Source: Carya illinoinensis
Lineage: Eukaryota; Streptophyta; Magnoliopsida; Fagales; Juglandaceae
Length of the DNA stretch: 64,000 nucleotides
Direction of reading: 5' to 3'
NCBI RefSeq assembly: GCF_018687715.1
Contig: NC_056764.1
Coordinates: 9,738,501-9,802,500 of the forward strand
In this document: positions 13,527-25,342 of the stretch, piece after piece
How positions within the stretch are numbered: position 1 is the stretch's first letter
Layout: each line of letters starts with the position of its first letter
Position numbers and translations under genes: made by a program
The notes under the pieces: generated by a model
The model's database searches: none
The model's input: only the letters and a program-made list of their open reading frames with translations
What the model was told of the DNA's origin: nothing

Positions 13527-13559
13527 TATTTCAACTTCTTTCTAGGTATTGGCCTGTTC

Positions 13560-14628
13560 CTGGCTAATTAGTTGGTATAATCATGTACTATAATATATAA
13601 TTAATGCAATTTCTTTGGCCTAATTATTTGCCTGTGTGTTCTCATGATCAGTCTTTAGTCTGGAAAAAAAAAAATAAAAATCAAATCGTACGTTCTCCTG
13701 TATTTTAACTTCGTTGATCTAATGCATTTTAATATAGTGTTCTTAATTCTTTCTTCTCAAATGACTTCCATCAGCTTACAAAGTAGCCAGCCTTGATCAT
13801 GCATATTGAAGTTAGCTAGGATATTGATCGGTTTGATCATATCGTGATTCTCAAGGCGGTTCCAGAAGCACGCGCGATTACATGGAAGGAATGACATGAA
13901 TTAGCAAGCAATTGATTGAATTAATAAATCTTCAAGTATAAAAAAAGGAATTGATAATGACCGGACAAGGACTCATATAATACTTTTTCATTAACATTGT
14001 GATCAGTTGATTTCTTAAATATATATTCAGGTTATAAGCATGCATATGGATTTTGGGAAGAAGATATATAATATTTGTCGTGAACAGCTGATCTCGATCG
14101 ATATTCTTTATGTAATTTATCAATGAGTACTTGATTTCCATTGGCTCATGCAAGCTTCGGAATTAGCTATATATCTATATATAATTAAGAAATATTAAGC
14201 TTAACCCGAGCATAATTACGAAGAAGGTACTGGTGCATTTAGCTGGTCATGCACATAAATATCTAAATTAGATATATATATATATATATATATATAGCCA
14301 GGCGTGCATGCATATATATAGCACGCATGATCAATTGATCAGGAAGACAGTGATCATGTACTGACCTTATACGGATAAATCATGTATTAATTAAAGAGTT
14401 GATCTGCTAGGTAGATAGCTAGGTTACACGGCGTGTCCCAAGCATTTTTGTTAATTAAACTATTGTCCTAATTTGGCATTAACAAAAGTACTGAATCTGA
14501 CATGCATCCATCATATATATAGTATTTCTATAAGTTAAGAATAGATAGACCCATTTAAGATAATTCAAAGGTTTAGAATAGGAGAGATATATACACATAA
14601 AATGAATTTTATAATATTTATTGGATCT
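13560..14628. other. Spacer downstream of the ZIP gene
   Basis: Probable 3'UTR of the ZIP gene up to about 13,670, then AT-rich sequence with a (TA)n run at 14273-14295. No coding region or element was recognised. Confidence 0.55.
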
Positions 14629-14796
14629 ATTAATTTACAATAATTCTACAGCCATGAGGCCAAGCCAACTGGCCTGCAATCCTCCGCCTTGGCCTCATGG
14701 CTGGTGTTGCAGTTTATTTTTTTTAAAAAAAAAAAGAAGCAAGAAATGAAAGGTGTGAAATGTAAAAATCATAGAGTAAAAATAAAATGAGAAATC

Positions 14797-14797
<1 letters not shown>

Positions 14798-14846
<49 letters not shown>
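14798..14846. repeat. (GA)n microsatellite
   Basis: An uninterrupted GA tract of about 24 units lies in the left arm of the foldback element. The matching place in the right arm has only a short CT run (17719-17728), so it has expanded on one side. Confidence 0.97.
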
Positions 14847-14850
<4 letters not shown>

Positions 14851-15577
14851 GCATCTTCTTCGTGGTGCGTCTAGCTTCTCCTGAGCTGTCTCCAAGAGTT
14901 TGCAGGAAGAACATTTTTGGTGAGATTCTTGAAACATTTCTTCACTTTTTCCTCAGATTTCTTCAGAATTCATTTTAAATATTTTTTGAAGGGAATCTGT
15001 CACAAGCCAACATCTTAAGATGATGTGATTCGGTTCTTCAAAACCCAGGAACATTGCTCAAGCGGCCAAGCCGATGCTTCTATTAAATCTAGTTTGTAAA
15101 TATTACTTTTTTTGACATGGATATTTGAAATGAATTTCTCCAGGGCATTTCATTAAATGGTTGCTTCGGTACAAAGTAGATGGGCTTGGACCCCATTTTG
15201 AAGTGGTAGTAGTGTTTGAATGACATTTCTTCAAGTGCTTTTGCTTTGAAAAGCATGATAAATATTTTGGAAATGTCTTTCTAATGCAAATCTACTTTCT
15301 TGCCTTTTAGATTGTGGACTTTACGGGGTTATTGATATGTGGGTTTCCAAATTTAACTTTTTTGTTCATCTTTTAATTTTCACTTTGATAACTTGAACGA
15401 AAAAGATGATTTTTAGGTAAAAGGAAGGGATTGTGCTAGTCTTTGGGGTTTGCAAATTTGCACTTGATACTGGCTCCTCCTTGGTTTTTTGGGTGTATGA
15501 TATGTTTATTTGTTAAGTCAATTGTTTCTACAAGCATCAAGACCTCTCAGTTTACAGTTTACACAATTTTATTCCAG

Positions 15578-15870
15578 GAAAGTGGTAGTGGAATAAATAT
15601 GTTGGAGTCGCACTAGTTGGAGAAACACTTGCAGTGATGGGATTTGGAAAGGTAGGATCAGACGTTGCACGGCGTGTGAATGGGCTTGGTATGCATGTGA
15701 TCGCACATGACCCATATGCCCCTGCAGACCATGCCCGTGCAATAGGTGTGGACCTTGAGAGCTTTGATGAAGCCTAGTAACTGCAGATTTCATTTCTTTG
15801 CACATGCCTCTTACTCCTGCTACATCAAAGATTCTTAATGATGGAACTTTTGCAAAGATGCAGAAATGAG
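15578..15870 (+). pseudogene. Captured 3-phosphoglycerate dehydrogenase fragment, left copy
   Basis: After an acceptor-like ATTCCAG the frame reads GKW-stop-WNKYVGVALVGETL, then AVMGFGKVGSDVARRVNG and HVIAHDPYAPADHARAIGV, ending near LESFDEA. This is the NAD-binding region of plastid D-3-phosphoglycerate dehydrogenase (serine biosynthesis), with the GFGKVG dinucleotide-binding loop. A stop interrupts it near 15590. A frame change at about 15775 separates it from the next block, ADFISLHMPLTPATSKILND. Intron-like sequence before the acceptor suggests capture from genomic DNA rather than cDNA. It ends abruptly around FAKM. Not a functional gene. Confidence 0.9.
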
Positions 15871-15955
15871 TTCGGATGAAGATGAAGAAAGAACTCCATT
15901 TTGCAATGATGGAACTGCAGATTCTTAATGATGGAACTTTTGCAAAGATGAAGAT
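15826..15955 (+). repeat. Short 93-bp-period duplication in the captured fragment
   Basis: GATTCTTAATGATGGAACTT with the following TTGCAAAGATG occurs at about 15829 and again at about 15922, followed each time by GAAG-rich sequence. It duplicates the end of the captured dehydrogenase exon. Confidence 0.8.
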
Positions 15956-17002
15956 CGAAGAACTTTTGCATCCACACACACTATTAAGTTCTATGCCCAA
16001 AGTTGGTGCTAACTTGTAAAATATGTTGTATTGGAATGGACTGTGTTGAGTGTAATACGATTTGTGTGATGAACTGAAGTTGTTAGTGAAATGGAAACTT
16101 TGAAATGAAAATTGTACTGATAAGCGACAGCGTTTTTTTTTTTTTTTTTTCCTATAACAGTTACACATTTTAATCTACAATAACTAGCTGGAACCAAATG
16201 AAATCGTTAGTTTCCTCAAAAGAAACTAATATGCGAATCCACATACATGTGGATAGAATGGTTTTCTGGCTCAACCGTGCTTCACTGTCAATGATTCCTT
16301 CATGGGTAGTTGGTACTAGTAGTTCAAAGTCTTCACGACGACAGCTCGTGAGTAGACCACTTTATACATGCATATATGATATATATTACATATAGACGGG
16401 ATGATCAGATACTTGTTTTCAAAGGACTTGTACGATAGTACTATAGGGTTATACACCTGAAATTTATACAAATCATTATTCAAATTTTCAGGAGGCCGTA
16501 AGAAATTGCATCTGCAATTGAGGTTAGTAAACTAATGGCATTAATAACACATGCAGGAACCCAATACTAAGCCAGTAAGTAATTCATCTATTATTGAGCA
16601 AAATTGCAAACACGTCGATATATATTGTATAATGTATAGTGCACCAACTGACATCTTAGTGCCTGCTTCTTTATTGGGTGGGTAACCAACTTAGGCTTTG
16701 ATTATATATAGGTTAACCTTGGGAAAGAGTGCAGCGCTGTTGGCATTTTGGTTTGATTCGCTTGAGAAATGTGTCATCTAACATTAATAAAAATATGAAG
16801 TCTCTTATTAATAAATGAATCTGCTTGAATGTGTATTAAAATCTGAAATAAAATCAATTCAATTGTTTGTTCAAATGCCATTGAATTTTTTCAACCTTCT
16901 CAGGAAACCAAACTGACATAGCTCTAACTTAATGGCTGTTAAATTCAAAGGCAAACTAATTCGGGAAGTTACATTTTTCGCCTACAAACGACTTGTTCTT
17001 TG

Positions 17003-17118
17003 AACTCCTTTCTTCATCTTTGCAAAAGTTCAATCATTAAGAATCTTTGACATAGCAGGAGTAAGAGACATGTGCAAAGAAATGAAATCTGCAGCTGCTA
17101 TGGCTTCATCAAAGCTCC
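17003..17118 (-). pseudogene. Captured 3-phosphoglycerate dehydrogenase fragment, right (inverted) copy
   Basis: On the minus strand this reads GSFDEAIAAADFISLHMSLT, then PAMSKILND-stop-TFAKMKKG. It is the same exon segment as the end of the left copy, in opposite orientation. A stop replaces one residue after ILND. It keeps IAAAD, which the left copy has lost by a frame change, and it continues into KKG. The two copies have therefore diverged independently or come from slightly different captured spans. Confidence 0.88.
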
Positions 17119-17736
17119 CTAGGTGACAGGGACGGCTCAATACAAATTGAGAGTTAAGGTAAAATTTAAGTTAGTTATTCGTAATTATAATATAATAAAT
17201 TATAAATTATTATATGGAATATTTTTAAAATGTTCAATAAAATTAGGCTTTTATTTAAAATATTTAAATAAAGTTTTTTTGAATTTATATTAAATACTAC
17301 AACTTAAAATGAGGTGTCAATGCAAATTTAGTACCTCAATTTAGCAAGATCTTAAAAAATTATTTAAAATATAAATAATTCATTGTATTAAATATTAAAT
17401 TTAGTATTATGGGGCATTGCACACATTGAAAAAAATAAAATTTATTTAAAATTTTATATAATGAAATGGTTTTTTTTTTTCAAAAAACAAATTAAGAAAA
17501 AAAATCTCATTTTTAATTTTGGGTGCCTTACATAGAGTAGGGGCTTAAGCAATGGCCTAACTGGCTCTGGAGATACCTGAGGAAAAATTGAAGAAAAGTT
17601 TCAAGAATCTCACAAAAAATGTTTTTTCCGCAGATCCATGGAGATAGCTCTGGAGAAGCTAGCTAGATGCACCACAAAGAAGATGCACAACGAAGAAGAC
17701 GTAGACTCTGTGGTTTTCTCTCTCTCTTCAGATTTT

Positions 17737-17950
17737 CCATTGAGGAATGCTACACAACCTCCCAACACTCCACACTCTATTTTTTTTTAATTTTTTAATA
17801 TTTTGTTAATATTTTTTTTGAATTTATTCTTTTTAAATTAATTTAATTCTTTTATTCATTATTTATATATTAAATATTTAATAAAAGATAAAATAATAAA
17901 AATTAAAAAAAAATATGGAGTGTGGAGTGTTGAGAGGTTGTGAAGATTTT
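17737..17950. mobile_element. MITE nested in the right arm of the foldback element
   Basis: CACAACCTCCCAACACTCC near 17753 is answered by GGAGTGTTGAGAGGTTGTG at the other end (to 17942), a terminal inverted repeat of about 28 bp around an AT-rich core. It is absent from the corresponding place in the left arm. AGATTTT occurs on both sides (17730-17736 and 17944-17950) and may be the target duplication. Related copies lie at 26545-26720 and 32822-32995. Confidence 0.78.
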
Positions 17951-18234
17951 TTCTTTCCCATTTCCTTTTTACTCTCTTTACTCTCTTATTTTTTGCATTT
18001 CACACATTTCATTTTCTGAGTATGTTTTTTTCTTTCCTTAAAATAAACTGCCACATCAGCTATGAGGCTGCAGAAGGGCCGCAGGTTAGTTGGCTGTAGA
18101 ATTATTGATTAATTTAATGCTGCCAAAAGATTCAACTAGGCAAATATAAATTTCGTGGAGTCCAATTCGCGTATGTCCTGATCCATAGCTACCACTCTTT
18201 TTTTTTTTTTTTATGAAAAGAATACCTCAGTATT

Positions 18235-21200
18235 TCATTGATGATAAACTGTGTTACATGATTTGTCAAACTCCAAATCCTTTGCAACAAAGCCTGGCAT
18301 ATCTTCTATCCAAACCGTTTTTTCTAACAAGCCTAATGCTGTTTTTGCTAAACAATGTGCCACTGTATTTTTCTCTCTATGTGCAAATATCAATTGCCAA
18401 CCTCTATAATTTCTGAAAAAAGACTTTGCATCCTCAATCAATGGACCTAAAACTGACAAATCTTCTTCTTCCCTTTGTATTGCCAAGATAACATTCCTAG
18501 CATCACCTTCAAAAATAGCATTGTGAATGTTTAATTCACTGCATATCTCCAAAGCCTTCCTCAGAGCCACACATTCTGCCACTGCTGGATCTACTACATG
18601 ATTCCTTTGGTCACAAACAGCAACTAAAGGTTCTCCCTCGTCATCCCTTATGATGATCCCCACTCCCATATTCCTCTCTTTTGCCTTAAAAGAAGCATCC
18701 CAGTTCACTTTGACAAAGCCATTCTCTGGTTTATCCCATTTCTGTAAACCCCTAGCAGGTACTGAAATCTGGTTTTCCTTCAACTGTAAACTCTGAGCCT
18801 TCTTATATTCTACCAAGGCTTCCCTGGCTGTTCTGAGCACTGCTGTTGGGCAAGACATCTGTTGTTCAAAAACAAAACTGTTTCTGCGTAACCATAAGTT
18901 TCTGAACACCATTGCCACTTCTTCTAGCTGATTCTGATCCATACTCTGCATCATTTTCTCCCATAGCACCATGAAGCCATCTTCTGTTCTACTCCATTTG
19001 TGGACTCTACCATCAAACTCTGCCCAGATGTCATTTGCTGCTGGACATGTCCAGAGGACATGCTCAACAGTTTCTACTTCTGCGTTACAAACTGGACAGG
19101 ACCTCTCTTTTACCACCTTTCGTCTAAAAAGGTTCTCCTTGGTAGGTAGAAGGTTATTTCCAGCCTTCCACAAGAACATTTTTGTTACATTAGGCACAGT
19201 GAGATCCCAGATTTTTCTCCATCTTTCATCCATATCATTCCCTGATGAGCACTCCCCCTTCTTGTTCTTCAACCTCTCCAACTGTAGGTAATAAGCACTC
19301 TTAACCGAGAAAACACCCTTCTTGGAAGGGCCCCATACCAACTTGTCTTGTGCTAACCCTCTACTAAGGAGAATGCTTAGAATCTGTTGAGCTTCCTCTT
19401 GGTTGAAGATAGTTCGAATTTTAACTTCATTCCACTCCCCCTTATCCTTATCAACTAACTCTTCAACTTTTGCATCTTCCTGTAAAACAGTCATAGGTGA
19501 TTGTATTGCAAAAGATGAAGGGGAAGACAACCATTTATCACCCCATATTTTTATCTTACTGCCATCCCCCACCCTCCACCTTATACCTTCTTTCACCAAG
19601 TCCCTAGCTTCCCACAAACTCCTCCATATCAGAGAAGGCTTAAAACTCAATTTGGCATCCAGGTAGTTGGAATGCTTGAAGTACTTTTCTTTGAAGATCA
19701 CACCAGCTAAGGAATCAGGAGCCTTTATTAGTCTCCACCCTTGTTTAGCTAATAGGGCCAGGTTAAAAGATTCCAAGTCCCTAAAGCCTAAACCTCCATT
19801 CCATTTCTGCACTCCCATCTTCTCCCATGTCCTCCAGTGAATACATTTACCTTCTTGTTTCTTACGCCACCAAAATTTCGAGTAGAGCATATTAATCTCC
19901 TGACAAAGCTTCTTGGGTAGCTTGAACACTGACATGGTATAAGTTGGAATGGCCTGTAGCACTGCCTTAATCATTATTTCTTTCCCAGCTTGGGAAAGAA
20001 AAGTGTTTTTCCAACTTGTTATCTTCTGCCATACTCTCTCTTTTAGAACTCTAAAAGTATTGAAACTTGATCTTCCAACTATTGCAGGGAGTCCCAAATA
20101 CTTCTCATATGTACCACAAACCACTGAGTTCCCAGCCTCCATTATCCTCTTTCTATCTCCTTCCTTTGTGTTGCTACTGAAAAAAACTGAAGTCTTCTCC
20201 TTATTAAGGAACTGACCTGATACTTTTTCATATTTCTTCAATACCTCCTGTAGCCTCTTCCATTCTTCTAGTTTTGCTCTCCCAAAGAGGATGCAGTCAT
20301 CTGCAAACAGCAGATGGTTGATGCTGGTACCTCCTCGAGTCACCTGTACTCTCTTTGTAACCTTCTGGTTTTCATAAAAGTTTAATAGAGAGCTTAACCC
20401 TTCAGCACAAAGGATGAAAAGGTAGGGTGACAAAGGATCACCCTGCCTCAAACCCCTTTTAGGCCAGAATTTTATACCAGGAAAACCATTGATAAGAACA
20501 GAAAAGGAAACAGATTTGACACAGCTCATGACCAGTTTAACCCATTTTTCATGAAACCCCAGTTTGTTCATAATGGACTCCAAAAACAACCACTCAACTC
20601 GATCATAAGCTTTTGACATATCTAGTTTGATGGCCATGCTTCCTAATCTCCCCTTCTGCCTAGATTTCATGGAATGCAACAATTCATAAGCTACCATTAC
20701 ATTATCAGTAATTAACCTCCTAGGCAAAAAGGCACTTTGGGTTGGGGAAATAATCTTTGAAAGGATCTGTTTAAGCCTATTTGAGATAGCCTTGGAAACT
20801 ATTTTGTACATAACATTACAAAGGCTTATTGGTCTAAAATCACTAGCTTTCTTTGGTTCTTTACACTTAGGAATCAAGGCTATATGGGTATGGTTAAGAC
20901 CAGGGTCCATGGGATTGCCATTTAGAAAGTGTAGAGCATTTAGACATACCTCTTCAGCAACTACCCCCCAGTGGTTCTGATAAAAACATGGGCCAAAACC
21001 ATCTGGTCCCGGAGCTTTTAATGGGGCCATTTGTTTCAAAGCTTGCTCCACTTCCTCCCTAGAGAAACTCTTTATCAATGCAGCATTCATAGAAGGAGTT
21101 ACTCTCTCTTCCAGCCCCACCAGGCACTCCTCAATCTCCTCACTACCAGGCTCAGAGGACTGAAACAGCTTCTCAAAGTATGATCTGAATGTTATTTCCA

Positions 21201-21504
21201 CATCTTTGTACCCCACCTTCCTTCTATTGTCTTCATCATACACTGAGTTTATGAAATTCTTCCTTCTCCTCTGATTAGCACAAGCATGGAAGTATTTGGT
21301 ATTCCTATCTCCATGCCTATACCAATTACATTTTGCCCTTTGTTTCCACTTCAAATTTTCCTTTTCTAATAAAACATGCAATACCTTTTTTAAGCTTCTT
21401 ATTTCACCTATATTACTGCTGTTCTCCTCTAGTTGTAAGCTTGCTAGTAGTTTGGTTTTGGCTTCAATCTCCTTTTCTCCCCCAACCTTTTCCCTTTGCT
21501 CCAT
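18235..21504 (-). pseudogene. LINE ORF2, reverse transcriptase, zf-RVT and RNase H part
   Basis: An uninterrupted frame of 1,089 codons. It holds the RT blocks LIPKCKEPKKASDFRPISLCN, SAFLPRRLITDN, KLDMSKAYDRVEW and the catalytic FADD box, then a zf-RVT zinc region (CPVC...HVLWTCPAA) and an RNase H domain starting VNWDASF with EGDARN and a final NTVAHCLAKTAL. It is the downstream half of ORF2. Its first ATG is internal: the protein normally continues from the endonuclease part, but a one-base frame change in the 21444-21504 overlap separates them. The RT and RNase H parts look intact. It copies LINE RNA at the nicked target. Confidence 0.92.
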
Positions 21505-22376
21505 TTTTGTAAAGCAACCCCACTTTCCTGCAGTAGAACTACCACAGATCTAGCATTTAACACTTCATTACCTTTTTTTTGCCACACCTTTTTGAGAATC
21601 CCCTCACAATCATCTTCTAGAGCCCAACATGCTTCATATTTAAAGCCTCTTTTCCTCCTCCATCTTCTATCTTCTGGTTTCAGGATGTGTACCAACAAAG
21701 GCTTATGATTTGAAGTTCTGGCCACCAAAACCTCTACCCATGTTTCTTTATAGGACTCGATCCATTCATGATTTGCTAAGGCTCTGTCCAATCTTTCCTT
21801 AGTGAAAGACTCATCCTCGTGAGAGTTACTCCAAGTGAACTTCTGCCCTTTCCAACCCAGATCATAAAGGTTTCCCTCCTGCAGCACCTCTCTAAACATC
21901 TCCATTAGTCCTTCAGTCCTTGTTCTTCCCCCCCATTTTTCATCATTTGTGAGAATTTCATTAAAATCTCCCACTATAAACCACCCAGCCTTGTTTGGAG
22001 GTTTAAAAGACTTCAACATATTCCAAACTTCCATTCTTTTTGCAGCTTGTGGCTCTCCATAAAAACATGTTAATAACCAGCTCTTCTCCCCTTCCTCTTC
22101 TATCCACACATTGATGTGTCTTTGAGAATAGTTAATGATTTCCACTCTCATGCATGACTTCCATAGCAAGATCATACCCCCACTCTTTCCCAAAGCTTCT
22201 ACCACAAAACAACCCTCACATAGTAACCTCTTTTTTAAACTGTCAAAACTTTTTCTCATGGACTTAGTCTCCATTACAAAGACTAAGCTGGGATTATTTT
22301 TCTCTGCCATATTGCAGAGATCTTGAACTGTCTGAGGGTTCCCCAACCCTCGACAGTTCCAACTCAAGATTTTCAT
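21444..22376 (-). pseudogene. LINE ORF2, AP-endonuclease-like part
   Basis: 310 codons starting MKILSWNCRGLGNPQTV, the classic start of plant LINE ORF2. The exonuclease-endonuclease-phosphatase fold shows METKS, GGMILLWK, WFIVGDFNEIL and ERLDRALANHEW; the expected final catalytic block reads TSNHKPLLV, with N where SDH is usual. Its ATG overlaps the ORF1 stop as ATGA (22376-22373), an arrangement suited to stop-restart translation. The frame leaves that of the RT part near 21490. Confidence 0.9.
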
Positions 22377-23694
22377 AATGCTTGGCGGGGCTGAAAAACA
22401 GCCTCCGCCACTACAATGGAATTTTCAAGCTTCTCACCCTCACTGCCCCATCTTCCTTTCTTGTTCCTTCCTGTACTCTCTCCTACCACATCCTCATCAC
22501 AGCCTCTTTTTTTCTCTTTAACTATTAGAGTTTCAGCCACCTCCTTCTTCCCTTTAACTCTAGCTTTCCTTTTCCAACCTCCATTTTTCTGTATCTGTTT
22601 CATCACTTCAGTACTCACCCCTTCTACCTCCTTCCCTTCCCTTATCACTAATACATTACACTCAGTATCCTCAGACAGATTCTCACCCTTATTGTTATTT
22701 TCTGTCCCTGCACCCATAAACTCCTGTGTACCCTTCTCAGTATTGTTCTTTTCCCCTTTATCTTGACTTTTTTCTATCTCCTCTTCTATCCTTCCACCTT
22801 CTCAATCTTATCACTCACATCAACCTCTCCCTTCTCCCAACCAGGTTCCCTCTCAGTCATCTCCTTGCTTTTTTGACTCCCCATCTCACTCATTTTCTCT
22901 TCCACTTTCCTCCACCAATTCGACTCCTCCCTCCTCCCTCTACCTTCATTGAAGACCTTTGGTTTTTGAGCAAACTTTGCCCTCAACCAAGAGCCATATT
23001 GTTGCTCCTCACCCTTCTTTGCCAACCTATCTCCAGTACATCCCTCCTCTCCATGGACAATACACCCACAAGAGAAGCAAATTTTAGGTAACTTCTCATA
23101 TGTAAAGGGAACCCAAAAACTGCTCCCTCTCACATTGATTGTTCTCGCTCTTGCAATTGGCTTAGCTAAATCCAGATGAACCTGGATTCTCAGGAAATTC
23201 CCCCAACCACTGCCATCGTCCTGCACTTCTACATCCTCCACCTTCCCAACCGAACTTCCTATTTGCTCAGCTTTTGATTTTGTCATACACGAGAGAGGCA
23301 AATCATGAACTCTCATCCAGAAGCTCTCCGAATCAAACTTGACTCGATTAATGGGAGTAAACCCCTCAAAATCCTTAAGCACTAGAAGCTGGTTGTCAAA
23401 CAACCAAGGTCTACCAAACCATACTCTTTCTTTGTCAGCAATCGTCTCAAAACTTAAGACAAAAACATTCGAGCATACCTCAGTAAGCTTCACAGCCTTG
23501 CTTAACCTCCATATCTTTGCCAACATAGCTTCCAGTACCTCCTTGCTTATCATTCTTGATGAACAAATTTTCCCCAACAGACTCCTCTGTTCTTTGTAAT
23601 CCAGTTCAGACGTAGAGTCGTCATCCAGGTTGATATCCACTTGCTCCTCTTCCCTCAGCTTTAACCTCTTCCATTTCTCCTCTAAGGATTCCAT
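22373..23694 (-). pseudogene. LINE ORF1, DUF4283 and CCHC zinc knuckle, one frameshift
   Basis: Starts MESLEEKWKRLKLREEE at 23694. Residues about 40-200 are DUF4283-like (FVLSFETIADKERVWFGRPW, FWMRVHDLPL), followed by the CCHC_4 knuckle CFSCGCIVHGEEGC. The first frame stops at 22786. The reading continues one frame over to the stop at 22375-22373, so a single-base indel near 22785-22795 breaks it. ORF1 proteins bind the LINE RNA. The charged, low-complexity tail is usual for the family. Confidence 0.85.
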
Positions 23695-23960
23695 TCTGTC
23701 TTCCTCTGAGAGTTCGTCTGTCCATGTTTCTGCTCAAAATGCAGAACTCCTTAACCTTCCGCCACCCCCTAGCCACCGTAGGCACGCCTATCTCACCCTC
23801 TCTCTGTGTCTGTAACCACCTCCACCACTACTCTCTACGGTCCAAAAACTCAAAAAACCGTTACAACAAACTTCACGTGCCTATCGCACCACTCACACAC
23901 CACCTCTTTTTTCAGAGAGAAAAAAGAGAGGAGAATCCAAAAGCCCATAGCTACCACTCT

Positions 23961-24229
23961 AAACTCTAGATTTTGGTAAAAAACACTAGAGATCAAGATC
24001 TGTAATTATAAACATATATACTCATGACACCCCTTTTCAACTCGAATTTTCGGAAGTGCATAAATAAAATCTTGCAATTGTTGCGGGTCGGAAATAATCG
24101 GGTCATGTTAGATGACGATCATGTATATCTTTAGACAACCCAAGGAGGGTAGCGCATGGGAAGGTACGTAGTGCTTTGCACTTGACGTAGTTAGCTACGT
24201 AGGCCTTGATGAGGTCACCATTGGCTGTT

Positions 24230-24290
<61 letters not shown>

Positions 24291-25003
24291 CAACCGAATT
24301 GATCGTCATCCTATTTCATTTAGCAATTTGCTTGATCACGTTTTTCCATATATCTTTAACTTGAAGACATTAAGATTGGTAACTAGAAAAATATATAATA
24401 GTAGGCATAAAATAAGACAATATGCAGGTAGTATCTATCTATTTAACAACTTGTTCGATATAACTTGCTTGGCGTAATTAGCAAGCAAATTACCAAAGCA
24501 AATACGACAATATGCAGGTAGTACTCGATCAATCAAAGAATTATCTCTGAATTGCAAGCACTACTACTCAGAGCTAATTACCTAAAGTTTATAATAATGT
24601 ACATTGGAGAGGCTTTTCTATCCTCATCATACGAGCTCAACAATACTGAGTAAGGCCCGTATGGGAAACCAACAGTTTGGAAGTCCTAGGGCATGCGGTG
24701 TAATTGCCGCCAAGAAACCACACACCCTAGTAGGACTAATATGGTAATCGTCGTTGTGCCTTTTGATAAGGAAACAACGAGATATCTGCCTAAGCAAGGT
24801 AACTCATTTCTTCTATATTTAAATATCGAAATTTGATAATTTAAGCCTTGAGTTTAAGGGAAGAAATTAAGCTGTTAATCCGATAAGAGTTTGCATCTAT
24901 ATAAAAAATTGGTGATGATAATTTGAGGTAATTTTTTCCTGATTTCTCATTACAAGTTAGCAGTGACATCCTATGTATATTTCTAAGTTAGACATTGGAG
25001 ATA
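23961..25003. other. Spacer with CT/TA microsatellite
   Basis: AT-rich sequence with (CT)n at about 24232-24271 followed directly by (TA)n to about 24290. A 24600-24780 stretch is less AT-rich but holds no frame I recognise. No gene was seen. Confidence 0.55.
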
Positions 25004-25100
25004 CATTAAGCTAGGCCTGCAACTCGGCCAACCCGGGCTGTGTTTGGACCCGATCCGACCCGACCCGGTTCTCAAAAGAACAAAACACAACTCGATCCGA

Positions 25101-25342
25101 CTAAATTCGGATCAACCCGACTTTGCTTAGAATACCAAAATAGGCACAGAACTCGCTGGATCTCCACCATGAACTTGGTGTAGCAGAAAACATACAACAT
25201 AGTGGAGACGCCGGCCGAACAATAAGACAATAACAACCCACGTTTTCCTTGGCCTCGTACCCCGTAAGAACAAAGACACCGCTGCTAATGACACTCCGAT
25301 GAGGAACCACATGAGGTCCCACCATGTGAACGTCTTCTTCAT
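25101..25342 (-). pseudogene. Captured cationic amino acid transporter (CAT) fragment, first membrane segments
   Basis: On the minus strand, HEMKKTFTWWDLMWFLIGV and, after a one-base shift, SSGVFVLTGYEAKENVG reproduce the start of the membrane domain of plant CAT-type amino acid transporters (usual motif KKTLTWWDLxWFGxGxxxGAGxFVLTG). The second half continues with recognisable VCFLLHQV-like residues but in mixed frames. It cannot make a transporter. Confidence 0.75.

Larger units (their letters stand above)
14638..18107. mobile_element. MULE-like foldback transposon carrying phosphoglycerate dehydrogenase fragments (Pack-MULE type)
   Basis: The outer ends are CAATAATTCTACAGCC and its exact reverse complement, flanked by an exact 9-bp duplication ATTAATTTA (14629-14637 and 18108-18116), the length used by Mutator-like elements. 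The arms stay inverted-repeat-like for several hundred bases. 14638-14965 pairs with the reverse complement of 17580-18107, for example GCATCTTCTTCGTGGTGCGTC and TGAGATTCTTGAAAC on the left with near-matching blocks on the right. The left arm has a small extra inverted repeat and a (GA)24 tract; the right arm has a nested MITE. Inside, two fragments of one host gene face each other (15578-15870 plus, 17003-17118 minus). No transposase was seen, so the element is non-autonomous. Confidence 0.88.
18183..23960 (-). mobile_element. Full-length L1-type LINE with target-site duplication
   Basis: The element runs on the minus strand from about 23944 to a 3' poly(A) (seen as T at 18198-18212). It is bounded by identical copies of CCATAGCTACCACTCT (18183-18198 and 23945-23960). 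Length is about 5.75 kb. In order it has a leader of about 250 bp, ORF1 with DUF4283-like and CCHC regions, then ORF2 with endonuclease, reverse transcriptase, zf-RVT and RNase H. Both ends and a perfect duplication point to a recent insertion, but each ORF carries one frameshift, so this copy is probably immobile on its own. It sits only 67 bp from the foldback transposon. Confidence 0.95.

Noticed and set aside
14695..14978. Open frames with Ser-Leu or Arg-Glu repeats
   Set aside because: They arise from the (GA)n microsatellite inside the foldback element.
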